A stretch of DNA of 64,000 nucleotides from CAYQMF01 sp964418595 (GCA_964418595.1 CAYQMF010000001.1:113444-177443), one strand, 5' to 3'. Shown: positions 1 to 9,285, numbered from the stretch's first letter. Notes: a model not told the origin generated them from the letters alone. Numbers and translations are program-made.

Positions 1-364
1 CGGGGTCGACTCGACCTGCAAGAGGCGTACGTGGACGCGACCTTTCGGGCCGCCAGAAAGAGGCGACGGAATTGGCCTCACGAAGCGTGGGAAGGGCACG
101 AAGGCCGAGTTCCTCGTGAGCCCAGAGGGCGTGCCGCTGGCCGCGGTCAGTGCCCCCGCTTCGGTCGGAGAAACCAAGCTTGTCGAGCCAGTGCTCGAGC
201 AACTCAACGGCAGCGGCTGCCCGGACCTCTGGCCAGAGATCGTGATCGCGGACAAGGCGTACGACAGCGACGCCCTACGAGACGTCACCGCATCGGTCGG
301 CATCCTCCTGCTTTCTCCCCATCGGCGGAACCGGCGGCCCGACAAGCGCACGAACGACGCATGA
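1..364 (+). pseudogene. IS5-type DDE transposase remnant
   Basis: Two reading frames together give one transposase segment, cut by the window edge. Frame 1 reads EAYVDATFRAARK at bases 22-60, and after a shift near base 60-68 frame 2 continues GIGLTKRGKGTKAEFLVSPEG and runs to 364. YVDATF and VIADKAYDSDAL carry the first two acidic residues of the DDE catalytic triad of the IS5 family, and LLSPHRRNR is the segment that usually follows. The C-terminal part with the third acidic residue (the usual R-W-x-V-E-R region) is missing; the sequence changes abruptly into the DUF4338 remnant. I infer an inactive insertion-sequence relic. Terminal inverted repeats are not visible. Confidence 0.75.
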
Positions 365-1196
365 GATCGTCGTGACGTCGCCGGGCGAACATCGCCGTGG
401 CCTGTCGAAGAGGATCTGCGAAGTGATGGGCGGAAGACGAACGGACGCCTCAAGGACCGATCGTGCCGTGACGTGCTGCAGAAGCTGGACGCAGCAGGCT
501 TCCTGCACCTGCCCCCGAGGCGGCGGCCACCGACGTGCCGGCAACCGATCCAGATCACCGCCCACACAGATCCCCGACCAGCCCCTGCTGCCTTCGGCCC
601 GCGCGACGTTGGCACCGAGTGCTTCCAGATCGTCTCGCGTGATGGACACTCCGCCGCGGCGAGGCTGTGGAACGAGTACGTCGAGCGGTACCACTACCTG
701 TGCTACGGCATCCCCGTCGGACCGCACATCAAGTACTTCGTCCACGTGCATGACGAGCCCATCGCCCTCATAGCCTTCGGCGGAGCCGCATGGAAGACTG
801 CACCTCGCGACCAGTGGATCGGTTGGTCCAGAGCGCAACGGGAAGCCAACCTGCATCTCGTCGTCAACAACACCCGCTTCCTGATCCTCCCTTGGATTCG
901 CATCGACAACCTCGCCTCGCGCTTGCTGTCGATCGCCGCAAAGCGACTACCGGAAGACTGGAATCGCCTATGCCTACCGACCGCTTCTCCTTGAGACCTT
1001 CGTCCACGCCGAGCGCCATGCGGGAACGTGCTACCGAGCCGCGAACTGGATCTGCGTCGGCACCACCAAGGGCCGCGGTAAGACCAACCGCAGCAAGAAG
1101 GACCGCATCCCCAAGAAGCTCGTCTCTTTGCTTCCGCTCGTTCGCGATGCACGCGAAAGGCTCGCGGCTGCCGACGCAGGCAATGTCGACCCGTGA
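363..1196 (+). pseudogene. DUF4338 (DruA-like) gene, broken by two frameshifts
   Basis: Three frames must be joined to recover the family. Bases 363-425 give RRGLSKRICEV, bases 440-965 give NGRLKDRSCRDVLQKLDAAG, then YHYLCYGIPVG, RDQWIGWSRAQRE and NNTRFLILPWIRIDNLASRL, and after a second shift near 955-970 bases to 1196 give LLLETFVHAERHAGTCYRAANW. These are hallmark motifs of DUF4338, a family that includes DruA of the Druantia phage-defence system and many stand-alone genes found with transposable elements. No other Druantia genes are here, and the neighbour is a transposase relic, so I read it as a mobile-element-associated gene that has decayed. Two independent frameshifts argue against a sequencing error, but that cannot be excluded. 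Confidence 0.75.
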
Positions 1197-1405
1197 ACGG
1201 TTACGCGGCCGTGCTGCGCGGGTTCTTCGACTATGCGACCGTGCTGGCCGGCGTCTTGATCTTCGCGGATCGGCCGGTCGAGCCCACCCAGACTCATTAC
1301 GTGCGCCTCGCGGGGCTCACCTCGCTGCTGGCGTTCGTGCTGAACTACCATCCGGCCCGGTTCGGGAACCTGCTGAAGCGGGCGGGAGAGTTGGTGGGGA
1401 AGTAG
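1193..1405 (+). CDS. Small putative membrane protein
   Basis: A 70-residue ORF starts at a GTG that overlaps the stop codon of the DUF4338 remnant (GTGA). I do not recognise it. Two moderately hydrophobic stretches are visible (about residues 5-25, AAVLRGFFDYATVLAGVLIF, and 37-52), and the C-terminus is basic (NLLKRAGELVGK). The 4-base overlap suggests that it was once translated together with the DUF4338 gene, either as a companion gene of the mobile element or as spurious sequence left by its decay. The confidence that this is a real gene is low. Confidence 0.3.
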   Translation: MNGYAAVLRGFFDYATVLAGVLIFADRPVEPTQTHYVRLAGLTSLLAFVLNYHPARFGNLLKRAGELVGK

Positions 1406-1474
1406 GGTTCCGACCAACTGGGAGTGCCTCGCGCGTACACTCGCCCTCCTGCCCCCAGCGCGAGAAGACCGAAC

Positions 1475-2821
1475 ATGCGCACCCTCCTCCTCGCTGCCCT
1501 CGCGGCGTCCCCAGCCCTGCCCGCCCAACTCACCGTGCGCGAGTACCTCCTCCCGCGCGCCAACGCCTTCCCGCACGACCCTGCGGTCGGGCTCGACGGG
1601 ATGGTGTGGTACACCGACCAGACCAACAGCCGCATCGGTCGCCTCGATCCCGACACGGGGGTGATCGTCGACTTCCCCACCCCCACGCCGAACTCGGGGC
1701 CGCACGGCATCACCGTCACGCCCGACGGGTTCATCTCGTACACCGCGCAGGACACCGGCAGGCTCGGGCGCGTCGATCCGGCGACGGGACGGATCACCGA
1801 GTACGTCCTGCCGGCCAACGCGTCGCGGCCGCACACGCCGATCGCGCACGCGGGCGCGGTGTGGTTCACGGCGCAGACCAACGACACGTTCGGGCGGTTC
1901 GATCCGACCAGCAATCAGACGCAGGTGTGGTCGGCGCCGAGCGGGTCACGACCGTATGGCATCGCGCCGGCGCCGGACGGATCGCTGTGGATCGCGCTGT
2001 TCGGCACGAACAAGCTCGGGCGCGTCGACACGGCGAACGGCGGGCTCACGCTGTTCGACCTGCCCAACGCAGCCGCGCGACCGCGCCGTCTCGTGGTGGC
2101 CAATGACGGGCGGGTGTACTACAGCGACTACGCGCGCGGCTACCTCGGCCGCCTCGACCCGACGACGCGGCAGGTCCGCGAGTGGCGCTCGCTCGGCACG
2201 AGCCCCCGGCCATACGGGATCTGGACGGGAACCGACAGCCGCATCTGGTTCAACACGTCGGGCGCCAACCTCATGGTGGCGTTCGACCCGCGCACGGAGC
2301 AGATGGAGGCCGTCCCCATCCCGACCAGTGGCAGCATCGTGCGACACATGGTGTGGGACACGCCCCGCGGTCGCCTGTGGCTGGCGCTGAGTGGAACGCA
2401 GCGCATCGGCGAGATCCGGCTCGACGTGCCGGTGACGCGGTACGGCAATGCTTGCCCGGGAAGCCTCGGCAACCCCTCGCTCACGACCGCGGGCCTGCCG
2501 CGCATCGGGGACACCTTCACCGTGGGCGTGAGCAACACGGCAGCACCGGCCGCGGCGCTGTTCCTCGGCGAGTCCGACGCGATGTGGAACAACGTGCCGC
2601 TACCGCTCGGGCTTGGCTTCCTCGGCGCGCCGGCCTGCGCCGTGCACCCGGCGTGGAGCCTGATCGTCTACAACGGCCACGCGGGCGCGGTGCCGATCCA
2701 GGTGCCGCTGGCGCTCGAGCTGGGCGGCGCGCGCCTGTTCTTCCAGTGGGCGCTCGCCGGCGAGCCGGGCTACGCGCTCACGACGACCGCGGCGGCGCGC
2801 GTGGTCGTGATCGGGACCTGA
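1475..2821 (+). CDS. Secreted virginiamycin B lyase-like beta-propeller protein
   Basis: A 448-residue exported protein. The ATG at 1475 gives a clean signal peptide (MRTLLLAALAASPALPAQ). The body is a run of blades with repeated motifs such as GMVWYTDQTNSRIGRLDP, GFISYTAQDTGRLGRVDP, GAVWFTAQTNDTFGRFDP and GSLWIALFGTNKLGRVD, the pattern of Vgb-type (streptogramin lyase-like) seven-bladed propellers. Lyase activity cannot be assumed, because most members of this superfamily are not antibiotic lyases. From about residue 325 (YGNACPGSLGNPSLT) the protein switches to a C-terminal beta-rich domain that resembles the ends of four other exported proteins in this window. It stands alone upstream of the MACPF gene. 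Confidence 0.75.
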   Translation: MRTLLLAALAASPALPAQLTVREYLLPRANAFPHDPAVGLDGMVWYTDQTNSRIGRLDPDTGVIVDFPTPTPNSGPHGITVTPDGFISYTAQDTGRLGRVDPATGRITEYVLPANASRPHTPIAHAGAVWFTAQTNDTFGRFDPTSNQTQVWSAPSGSRPYGIAPAPDGSLWIALFGTNKLGRVDTANGGLTLFDLPNAAARPRRLVVANDGRVYYSDYARGYLGRLDPTTRQVREWRSLGTSPRPYGIWTGTDSRIWFNTSGANLMVAFDPRTEQMEAVPIPTSGSIVRHMVWDTPRGRLWLALSGTQRIGEIRLDVPVTRYGNACPGSLGNPSLTTAGLPRIGDTFTVGVSNTAAPAAALFLGESDAMWNNVPLPLGLGFLGAPACAVHPAWSLIVYNGHAGAVPIQVPLALELGGARLFFQWALAGEPGYALTTTAAARVVVIGT

Positions 2822-2977
2822 CGCGCGGGGCCAACCAAGAGAAAAACCGGCTCAGGGTCGCGCCGACGCCGGGTTTCGCGACACTGAGCGGTGCCGCTCC
2901 ACGCCGGACGGCCTCGTTCTCGCCAACGCAGCCCGCGGCTGGTTCTGCCTCGCGCCGCGCGCAAGAAGGATTGCCAG

Positions 2978-5900
2978 ATGCATCGCAAGCTGCTCGGTCT
3001 CGTCGTCTCGTGTCTCGGGCTTGGAGGAGCTGGTTGCTCTTCGTTCGCCACACTCCAGAACGTGGGGCTGTCCGGCCAGTCGGTGGCCGCGTCCGACGCC
3101 AACTTCCTGGTCACCCGCGAGGGCAAGCCGGTCGCGACGGAGGCGGAGATGGGGCTCGACGCCGGCGATCAGATCCAGACGACGGCGAGCTACGGCGCCG
3201 CCATCGGCTTCGACTGCGGCGCCTCGCTCGTGATGGGACCGAACTCCAAGGTCGCGCTCGGCGAGACCGCGGTGGAGCAGTTCTCGGGCGAGGTGCTGTT
3301 CCGCCCTGCGGGTGCGGTGTCAGTGCTCAAGACGGGTCGCCTCACGATCGCGCCCATGAGCGCCGCGATCGTCCAGAGCGGGTCTCCAGGCGCAGCCACG
3401 GTCATGGCGCTCGGCGGGCCGGTGAACGTCACTCCAGAGGGAGGCTCGGCGGTGCGCATCGATCCACAGAGCACGTGGACCTCGACGGGCGACAGTCCCG
3501 CACCCCAGGCGATGGCGCGCGAGAAGGTCAACGCGATGGCCGTGTGGGCCAACGGCATCGACATCCCGGCGCGCCGGATCATCCCGCACGTGGCCGGCCT
3601 GAAGGACGCGGAGGCGAACAGCATCACCAAGTCCGCGTTCGTCAGCGCCAGCGTCAAGGCCATCCCGGTGCCGCCGGAACAGGTGGGCCTCGTCCTCAAG
3701 CAGAGCCCGGCGCAAGGGTCGACGGCACCCGAGATGAGCATGGACGTCGGCGCCGAGTCCGTGCTGGTGCCGGACGTCATGAACCAGACCCTCGACGCCG
3801 CGCAGCAGACGCTGCAGGGCGGCCAGACCACGACCGGCAGCATCGAGAAGCGCCTGAGCGTCCGGCGTGATGCGCCCACCGTCGTGGCGCAGAGCCCCGC
3901 GGCGGGAACGCGCGTGCTGAAGAACGCCACCGTGAACCTCACCGTCGAGTTCCCCGGTTCGATCGTGCCCGCCGTGGTCAAGAAGCCGCAAGCCGAGGCC
4001 CTGCTCGCGATCACGGAAGCCAAGCTGAACGGCAGCGTCGTCGACTCCGGCTACTACGCGAGCGTGCCGGAGGGTCACATCGTGATGGTCACGCCGGCTG
4101 CCGGCACGCTGATCGAGCGTGGCGCCGAAGTGCAGTTGAAGGTGTCGAAGGGCACGCTCCCCGCACCGCTGGCCGGGGGACCGGGGGCACAGGCCAAGGC
4201 GCAGACCGACGCCGTCGGCACCACCACCTTCGCGTGGTCCAACGTCCCCGATGCGTCGGAGTACCAGCTCAAGGTCATGCATCCGTCCGGCGGCCTGATC
4301 CTCGAGACCGTGGTCTCCTCCGGCGTCCTCTCGCATTCCTTCAAGCCGCGCTGGCAGCGCGACTGGACGGCGACGCCGTACACCTGGCAGGTGCGCGGCA
4401 AGGCCAACAACGAATGGGGCGACTGGTCGACGGAGCAGCCGTTCTTCTATGAGCCCCCGGACATCGAGGTCCCCGACCTCCGCAACCAGATGGCCGCGGC
4501 CGCGGGCGGCGGCCTCGCCAACCTGGCGGTGAGCCAGGTGCAGGAGTTCGCGAGCGAGGTTCCCACGGGGAACGTCATCCGCACGGAGCCGGCGGCGGGC
4601 ACGAAGCTCAAGCCCGGCGACAAGGTGGTGGTCTACGTGTCGAAGGGTCAGGACCCCACGGAGGCCGGCGACTTCTATGGGAACATGACCAACCTCGGAA
4701 AGGGGTACCGCGTGTTCGCCAACGTCGGTCAGTCGATCATCACGGAGCCGGTCCTTCTCTTCGACAAGGCGAGCACCGACCAGCAGATCACGGTCGTCGA
4801 CGAACGGGCGCAGACCCAGAACCACAAGACGGCGATCCCCAACAACCTGAACTACAACCAGCCGCAGGGCGCGACCTGGAGTTCGGACCACGAGGTCCAC
4901 ATGACCTCGACGAAGCTGCAGCAGAGCTTCAACAACAAGTCCGGCGTCGATGTGAAGTACAAGGGCTTCTCGGCGTCCGTCGCGGTGGAATACGGCGAGG
5001 CATCGGTGAGCGAGCGCCAGAGTGCGTTCGTATCGTACTCGGTGACCCTGCGCGCGGGCGACGTCAAGTTCAAGGAGGGTCAAACCCATCGCGTGACGCC
5101 GACCTTCGCGCAGGCTCTCGAAGACATCCACAAGAACCCCAACGCCAACCTCGACGCGTTCTTCGATCGGTTCGGCTCGCACTACATCGACCAGATCACG
5201 CTGGGTGCCGAGTGCAAGATGACGGCGCGCGTCAGCTACCGCTCGAACCTCGATGAGAAGGATCTGGGCGTGGCGGCCAAGGTCGGCTTCGAAGCGGCCA
5301 AGACCGGCGTGTCGGTCTCCAACGAGTACAAGCAGAAGCAATCGCGCTTCGAGAGCGAGTCCTCCGGATCGACCAAGTTCCGCGCCAAGGGCGGCTCGCC
5401 CGAGATCGTCGTCAGCTCCACCGGTACCACGCTCAACCGTGGCGCCTGGGAGCGCTGGGTCACGAGCACGCAGAGGCCGGGCGCGCTGCGCGACATCGAC
5501 CAGAAGCTGCGGCCGATCACCGACCTGGTCGCCGACCAGGGGCTCCGCGCGCGCCTGCACAACGGCCTCGAGGCCTACGCGCGTGCCCGCGGCAAGGAGC
5601 TCACCAGCGACACCTTCCAGAAGGTTCCGGTCGAGTACGAGGTGACCATCAAGATCTTGAACTTCGAGGTCCAGGACGACGGCGACGCCGGGGCCGATCC
5701 GGGCGACATGTACTGGTCGTTCGAGCTGCAGACCTACTCCGCCGAGAAGCGGCAGTGGGCCAACCCGCAGTCGGTGTCGGTCCAGCAGACCGACGTCGAG
5801 ATCGCGAGCGGGCGCACCCACACGCTGAACCAGGAGCGGATGGTCAGCATCAAGCCCGGCGATCAGGTGAAGTTCTTCGGACGCATCGATGAGAAGGACG

Positions 5901-6049
5901 GTGGCCTCAACGGTGACGACGACCACTTCGGCACCATGAGCGTGACGTTCCCCTCGCAGGTCATGAACCAGCGCAAGAGCCACCGCTTCCGTGCCGACGG
6001 CGGCGACGTGACCATGAACTACATGGTCAACATCCAGGCGGTTTATTGA
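2978..6049 (+). CDS. FecR-PASTA-MACPF lipoprotein, candidate pore-forming protein
   Basis: A 1023-residue lipoprotein. The ATG at 2978 follows an AAGGA ribosome-binding site and gives a lipobox signal peptide (LGLGGAGCSS). Order of domains: FecR-like beta domain (about 40-170, with two G-x-V segments), PASTA repeats (about 262-328 and 328-395, starting VLVPDVMNQTL and SIVPAVVKKP), an Ig/FN3-like domain (about 417-490, FAWSNVPDASEYQLKV), a third PASTA (about 496-560, IEVPDLRNQM), then a MACPF/perforin domain (about 573-872). The MACPF signature FGSHY is residues 732-736. The last 140 residues form a beta-rich, Asp-rich tail (DDGDAGADPGD, DEKDGGLNGDDDHFG) that may bind calcium. PASTA domains commonly bind cell-wall fragments, so a surface-anchored pore former or adhesin is plausible. 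Its target is unknown. Confidence 0.85.
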   Translation: MHRKLLGLVVSCLGLGGAGCSSFATLQNVGLSGQSVAASDANFLVTREGKPVATEAEMGLDAGDQIQTTASYGAAIGFDCGASLVMGPNSKVALGETAVEQFSGEVLFRPAGAVSVLKTGRLTIAPMSAAIVQSGSPGAATVMALGGPVNVTPEGGSAVRIDPQSTWTSTGDSPAPQAMAREKVNAMAVWANGIDIPARRIIPHVAGLKDAEANSITKSAFVSASVKAIPVPPEQVGLVLKQSPAQGSTAPEMSMDVGAESVLVPDVMNQTLDAAQQTLQGGQTTTGSIEKRLSVRRDAPTVVAQSPAAGTRVLKNATVNLTVEFPGSIVPAVVKKPQAEALLAITEAKLNGSVVDSGYYASVPEGHIVMVTPAAGTLIERGAEVQLKVSKGTLPAPLAGGPGAQAKAQTDAVGTTTFAWSNVPDASEYQLKVMHPSGGLILETVVSSGVLSHSFKPRWQRDWTATPYTWQVRGKANNEWGDWSTEQPFFYEPPDIEVPDLRNQMAAAAGGGLANLAVSQVQEFASEVPTGNVIRTEPAAGTKLKPGDKVVVYVSKGQDPTEAGDFYGNMTNLGKGYRVFANVGQSIITEPVLLFDKASTDQQITVVDERAQTQNHKTAIPNNLNYNQPQGATWSSDHEVHMTSTKLQQSFNNKSGVDVKYKGFSASVAVEYGEASVSERQSAFVSYSVTLRAGDVKFKEGQTHRVTPTFAQALEDIHKNPNANLDAFFDRFGSHYIDQITLGAECKMTARVSYRSNLDEKDLGVAAKVGFEAAKTGVSVSNEYKQKQSRFESESSGSTKFRAKGGSPEIVVSSTGTTLNRGAWERWVTSTQRPGALRDIDQKLRPITDLVADQGLRARLHNGLEAYARARGKELTSDTFQKVPVEYEVTIKILNFEVQDDGDAGADPGDMYWSFELQTYSAEKRQWANPQSVSVQQTDVEIASGRTHTLNQERMVSIKPGDQVKFFGRIDEKDGGLNGDDDHFGTMSVTFPSQVMNQRKSHRFRADGGDVTMNYMVNIQAVY

Positions 6050-6100
6050 GAGTAGGGAACCGCGAAATGACGGGTCCCGCACGCCTGCGTTGGAGCCGAC

Positions 6101-6116
6101 GGCCGCCGGGGCGGCC
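6101..6116. terminator. GC hairpin between convergent genes
   Basis: GGCCGCC and GGCGGCC form a 7-bp stem with a 2-base loop, placed between the end of the MACPF gene and the end of the oxygenase gene on the other strand. It has no U tract on either strand, so intrinsic termination is only a guess from its position. Confidence 0.25.
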
Positions 6117-6213
6117 GCGGCTCAACGGCGACGACGGGAGGCGACGAGTCTTGTCGACTCTTGTCCGTGCGTCGGGGACCGTGTCGTCACGGATGGAGGA
6201 CTACTGACCGCGA

Positions 6214-7299
6214 TCACGACGGCGGCGACTCGACCGCGTAGTCGTCGCCGTAGAACTTGGCCGTCGTCCGGGTGTGGAAGGTGATCACCCGGATCGGCGC
6301 GTACTTCGGCGCGCCGAGGCCGGGGAGCACTTCGAGCAGCTCCTGCGGTCGCAGGTAGGCCGCGAGCGGGAAGCTCACGCGCGTCCGGCGCAGGAGCGCC
6401 GGGTCGCGCGGCCGCCCCACGCGGTGGGTCGTCGAGGGCAGCACGTCGTTGCTGATGCGCTGCAGGTAGTCGCCCGCGTTGAGGATGATCGAGCCCGGCG
6501 GCGCCATCAGACGCACCCACTTGCCGCTGCGGTGCAGCACCTGCAGACCCTCGACCGTCGGCGCGGGCAGGAGCGTGAACAGGTCGACGTCCTCGTGTCC
6601 GAGCAGCCTTCCCGCTCCGCTCGCTGCGTCGGCACCGACGAGCGGCGGGTAGTAGTTGAGGCGCAGGCCGAAGTCGGGCTGGGCGAGGCGCGCATCGTAG
6701 AGATGCGGGTCGCACCCGAGTCCCTGCAGCAGGCTCTGCATGATCGGCACGAACAACGGCACCTCCGCTTCGACGAGGCGGCGGAAGCGCGGCTCGAACC
6801 CGGGCCGCGGCCACAGGCTCGCATCACCAGGCCCACCCTCCAACGCGAACGCGCGCCGCCCGAAGACCCAGCCCTCGACGAGGTCGGGGTGGATGTCGCT
6901 CGTCTCCTTGATGGGGAAGTAGCCCTCGCTCACCGCCCCGTGTCGCGCGGCCCGGAAGCGCAGCTTCGTCGCGAGTGGCGTGCCCTCGAAGAACTCCTCC
7001 ACCCACGCCCCGGCGGCCACGAACAAGTCCGGGTCGACCCCGTGCCCCACGAGGATCGCGAACCCGATCTCGCGGATGGCGGCGGACAGCTCGCGCGAAA
7101 ACGCCGCGCGGTCGCCGGCATCGCCGCGCAGGAAACGGCCGAGATCGCAGGTCGTGAAGGTGAACGACTCGTCGAACGCGCCCGCCGTGTCGCCCGCCTC
7201 GGCGAGATGGTAGGCGGGCTTTCCGACCTGATCGAAGCGGGCGAACGCTTCGCTCGACGCCTTGATGCCTCGCTCCTGGTTGTCGTCGCGCGGTTTCAT
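6214..7299 (-). CDS. 2-oxoglutarate/Fe(II)-dependent oxygenase, isopenicillin N synthase-like
   Basis: A 361-residue cytosolic oxygenase. The N-terminal DIOX_N part (IREIGFAILVGHGVDPDLF) is followed by the double-stranded beta-helix with the facial triad H235-x-D237 (GHEDVDLFTLL) and H292 (STTHRVGRP), then the 2-oxoglutarate-binding R-x-S (RRTRVSFPL). This is the complete set of metal and cosubstrate ligands, so it should be active. The substrate is unknown; plant and bacterial relatives oxidise small molecules, including amino-acid-derived ones. The ATG overlaps the stop codon of the upstream permease gene by 4 bases, so the two are translationally coupled, and an amino-acid-like substrate imported by the permease is a reasonable inference. 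Confidence 0.88.
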   Translation of the reverse strand: MKPRDDNQERGIKASSEAFARFDQVGKPAYHLAEAGDTAGAFDESFTFTTCDLGRFLRGDAGDRAAFSRELSAAIREIGFAILVGHGVDPDLFVAAGAWVEEFFEGTPLATKLRFRAARHGAVSEGYFPIKETSDIHPDLVEGWVFGRRAFALEGGPGDASLWPRPGFEPRFRRLVEAEVPLFVPIMQSLLQGLGCDPHLYDARLAQPDFGLRLNYYPPLVGADAASGAGRLLGHEDVDLFTLLPAPTVEGLQVLHRSGKWVRLMAPPGSIILNAGDYLQRISNDVLPSTTHRVGRPRDPALLRRTRVSFPLAAYLRPQELLEVLPGLGAPKYAPIRVITFHTRTTAKFYGDDYAVESPPS

Positions 7300-8669
7300 C
7301 GCCGGATCATCCACCGACGCAGCACGAGGCCGACCCCCACCCACGCGGTGAGCAGCTCGAGACTCGTGAACTGCAACGTCTGCATCCGCGCGGCGAAGGG
7401 CACCGTCGTGATCGTGTCCAGGTCGCCGGCGAACTGGACGGCCACGATACCGCCGAGCGACACGATCGAGATCCAGCCCGCCGCGCGCTGCACGGCGCGA
7501 GGCACGCCGCTCGTGACCTGCGCCCAGAGCTCGGGGTTGCGCCGCGGCAGGAGGAGGAGTGCCGCGCTGTGCAGCGCGTACAGCAGCAGGAGTGCCACCA
7601 CCGCGATGCCGAGCGCGAGGTCCATGCGCCCCGACAGGAGCAGCGTCGCCATCACGACGACGCTCGCCCACAGACTCGCGGACGGCGTCCGCCAGCGGGC
7701 GTGCGTGCGCGCGAGGACCGCCGGCAGATGCCCTTCGCGCGCGAGGTGCCACGCGAGGCGAGCGGGCACGAACATCGTCGCGTTCAACGACGTCGCCACC
7801 GCCATGATCGCGCCGACGGTCACCACCATGGCGCCGCCCCTCGGCAGATAGACCTCCGCCGCCACGGTCATCGGCACGCCGCTCGCACCCAGAGCCGCCG
7901 ACGGCAGCACACCGAACGCCACGAGCGACATCGCCACGAAGATCACGGTGGTGAGCAGGATCCCGCGCACGAAGACCCGCGGCAGCACGGCACGACTGTC
8001 GCGCACCTCGCCCGCCGCCTGCGCCAGCGCTTCGAAGCCCGCGTAGGCGAAGAACAGCGGCGGCAACGCGGCGAGGAACCCACGCGCGCCGCCGGTGAAG
8101 AACGGGCGGTAGTTGACGAGGTCGATCGCGAACAGGCCCGGCACGATCAAGACGAGCAGCGCCAGCGCGAGCACGACACACATCCCCACCTGCAGTCGGC
8201 CGAACCACCGCACGCCACGCACATGCACCGCGAACACGGATGCGAGTCCTCCGAGCGCAACGGCCGAACGGACCCAGCCGACCGGCGTCGAGGCGCCCAC
8301 GAGTTCGAGCAGGTTCAACGCCAGCGTGTCGGCGAGGTAGGCGCCGGCGCCGAGGTACGCGATCAGCTTCAGCCACGCCGCCACGAACGTCAGCCGCGCG
8401 CTGCGCAACGTGCGCCCGATGTGCAAGACCTCGCCACCCGGCTCCAGCCCGAGCGGCGTCGACAGGAACACCAGGTAGGCGACGGCGCTGGCGAGCACGA
8501 TCGGAGCGAGCACGAGGTGCGCGACGATCACGCTCGGGCCCGTCGCGGCGGTCGCCTGCGACGTGACCCGGAACACGCCCGCCCCCACCAGGATCCCCAC
8601 CATCATCGCGTAGGCCGAGAAGCGGCCGAGGTCGCGGCGCAGCGCAGGTGGAGTCGCTCGATCGGTCAC
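7296..8669 (-). CDS. APC-superfamily amino acid/amine permease
   Basis: A 457-residue integral membrane protein with about 12 hydrophobic segments. The first helix carries the APC motif MMVGILVGAGVFRVTS, where the glycine-rich unwound segment binds the substrate amino group, and FFAYAGFEALAQAAGEVRD matches the helix 6 substrate region (usually FAYxGFE). I chose the GTG at 8669 because it follows the previous stop at 8683 by 13 bases and precedes the conserved VTDRATPPALRRDLG segment; longer in-frame starts would run into the upstream gene. It sits between a conserved unknown and the oxygenase, in one operon. Confidence 0.85.
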   Translation of the reverse strand: MTDRATPPALRRDLGRFSAYAMMVGILVGAGVFRVTSQATAATGPSVIVAHLVLAPIVLASAVAYLVFLSTPLGLEPGGEVLHIGRTLRSARLTFVAAWLKLIAYLGAGAYLADTLALNLLELVGASTPVGWVRSAVALGGLASVFAVHVRGVRWFGRLQVGMCVVLALALLVLIVPGLFAIDLVNYRPFFTGGARGFLAALPPLFFAYAGFEALAQAAGEVRDSRAVLPRVFVRGILLTTVIFVAMSLVAFGVLPSAALGASGVPMTVAAEVYLPRGGAMVVTVGAIMAVATSLNATMFVPARLAWHLAREGHLPAVLARTHARWRTPSASLWASVVVMATLLLSGRMDLALGIAVVALLLLYALHSAALLLLPRRNPELWAQVTSGVPRAVQRAAGWISIVSLGGIVAVQFAGDLDTITTVPFAARMQTLQFTSLELLTAWVGVGLVLRRWMIRR

Positions 8670-8682
8670 GCCTCGCGCGCGC

Positions 8683-9285
8683 TCATCGCCGCGCCCTCCG
8701 CGCTTCCGGCACGCCGATTCCCGCGGCGATCGCGGCGCGGCGCCGCGCATGGATTCGCGCGCAGGCCGCGGCGTCGGCGGGCGCCACGAGGTCGAAGCCC
8801 ACCGCCTGCCAGTCGGGATCGGCGGCCGACAACCCGAGCAGTTCGATCGCGGGCGCCTCCGCCACGAAGCACTGGGCGCGGAACGGCAGCAGGTAACCAC
8901 CGTCGCGGTGCAGCGAGGCCTTCGCCTCCGCATGGTCGGCGAACCAGCGGTTGAGGTACACGCCCAGCGCCGGCGCGTAGTACTCCGGCACCTCGGCGGT
9001 GGCAGCGGCGGTGACGGCGACGCGACGGCCCAGCTCGAGCCACGACCCGGCGCCCGCCTCCTGCGCGATCACGGCGAGCGCGTGCTTGCGGCGCACGCGC
9101 GAAGGGTCGGCGACGAGCGCATCGACGGCGAGGCCTTCGAGCGAACGCAGGCGCACGAGGCGCGTGGCCGCGGCGCGCGCGCGCGCCGGGTCGCGGGCAC
9201 GCAGGTCCTGATGAAGGCGCCGCGCGGCGGCGCGATGACGCGCGAGGGGATCACCCTCGCGCCCTGACGGAACGGGAGCAGACAC
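8683..9285 (-). CDS. Conserved protein of unknown function
   Basis: A 200-residue soluble protein, first gene of a three-gene minus-strand operon. It starts at GTG 9285, supported by AAGGAG five bases upstream. The N-terminal third is helical and rich in Arg/Ala, with the recurring motif RVRRKHALAVIAQEAGAGSW, which I recognise from uncharacterised proteins of myxobacteria and planctomycetes. The second half (YYAPALGVYLNRWFADHAEA, then GGYLLPFRAQCFVAEA) is also seen in that group. No catalytic motif is evident. The next gene begins 13 bases downstream. Confidence 0.7.
   Translation of the reverse strand: MSAPVPSGREGDPLARHRAAARRLHQDLRARDPARARAAATRLVRLRSLEGLAVDALVADPSRVRRKHALAVIAQEAGAGSWLELGRRVAVTAAATAEVPEYYAPALGVYLNRWFADHAEAKASLHRDGGYLLPFRAQCFVAEAPAIELLGLSAADPDWQAVGFDLVAPADAAACARIHARRRAAIAAGIGVPEARRARR

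Noticed and set aside
363..1196. A complete Druantia phage-defence system
   Set aside because: Only a broken DruA-like gene is present and no other Druantia gene is near; the transposase relic gives a simpler explanation.
3320..6082. Long open frame of 920 codons on the minus strand opposite the MACPF gene
   Set aside because: Composition is Arg/Ala/His/Val repeats typical of antisense GC-rich frames, no domain is recognisable, and the plus strand carries a well-supported protein.
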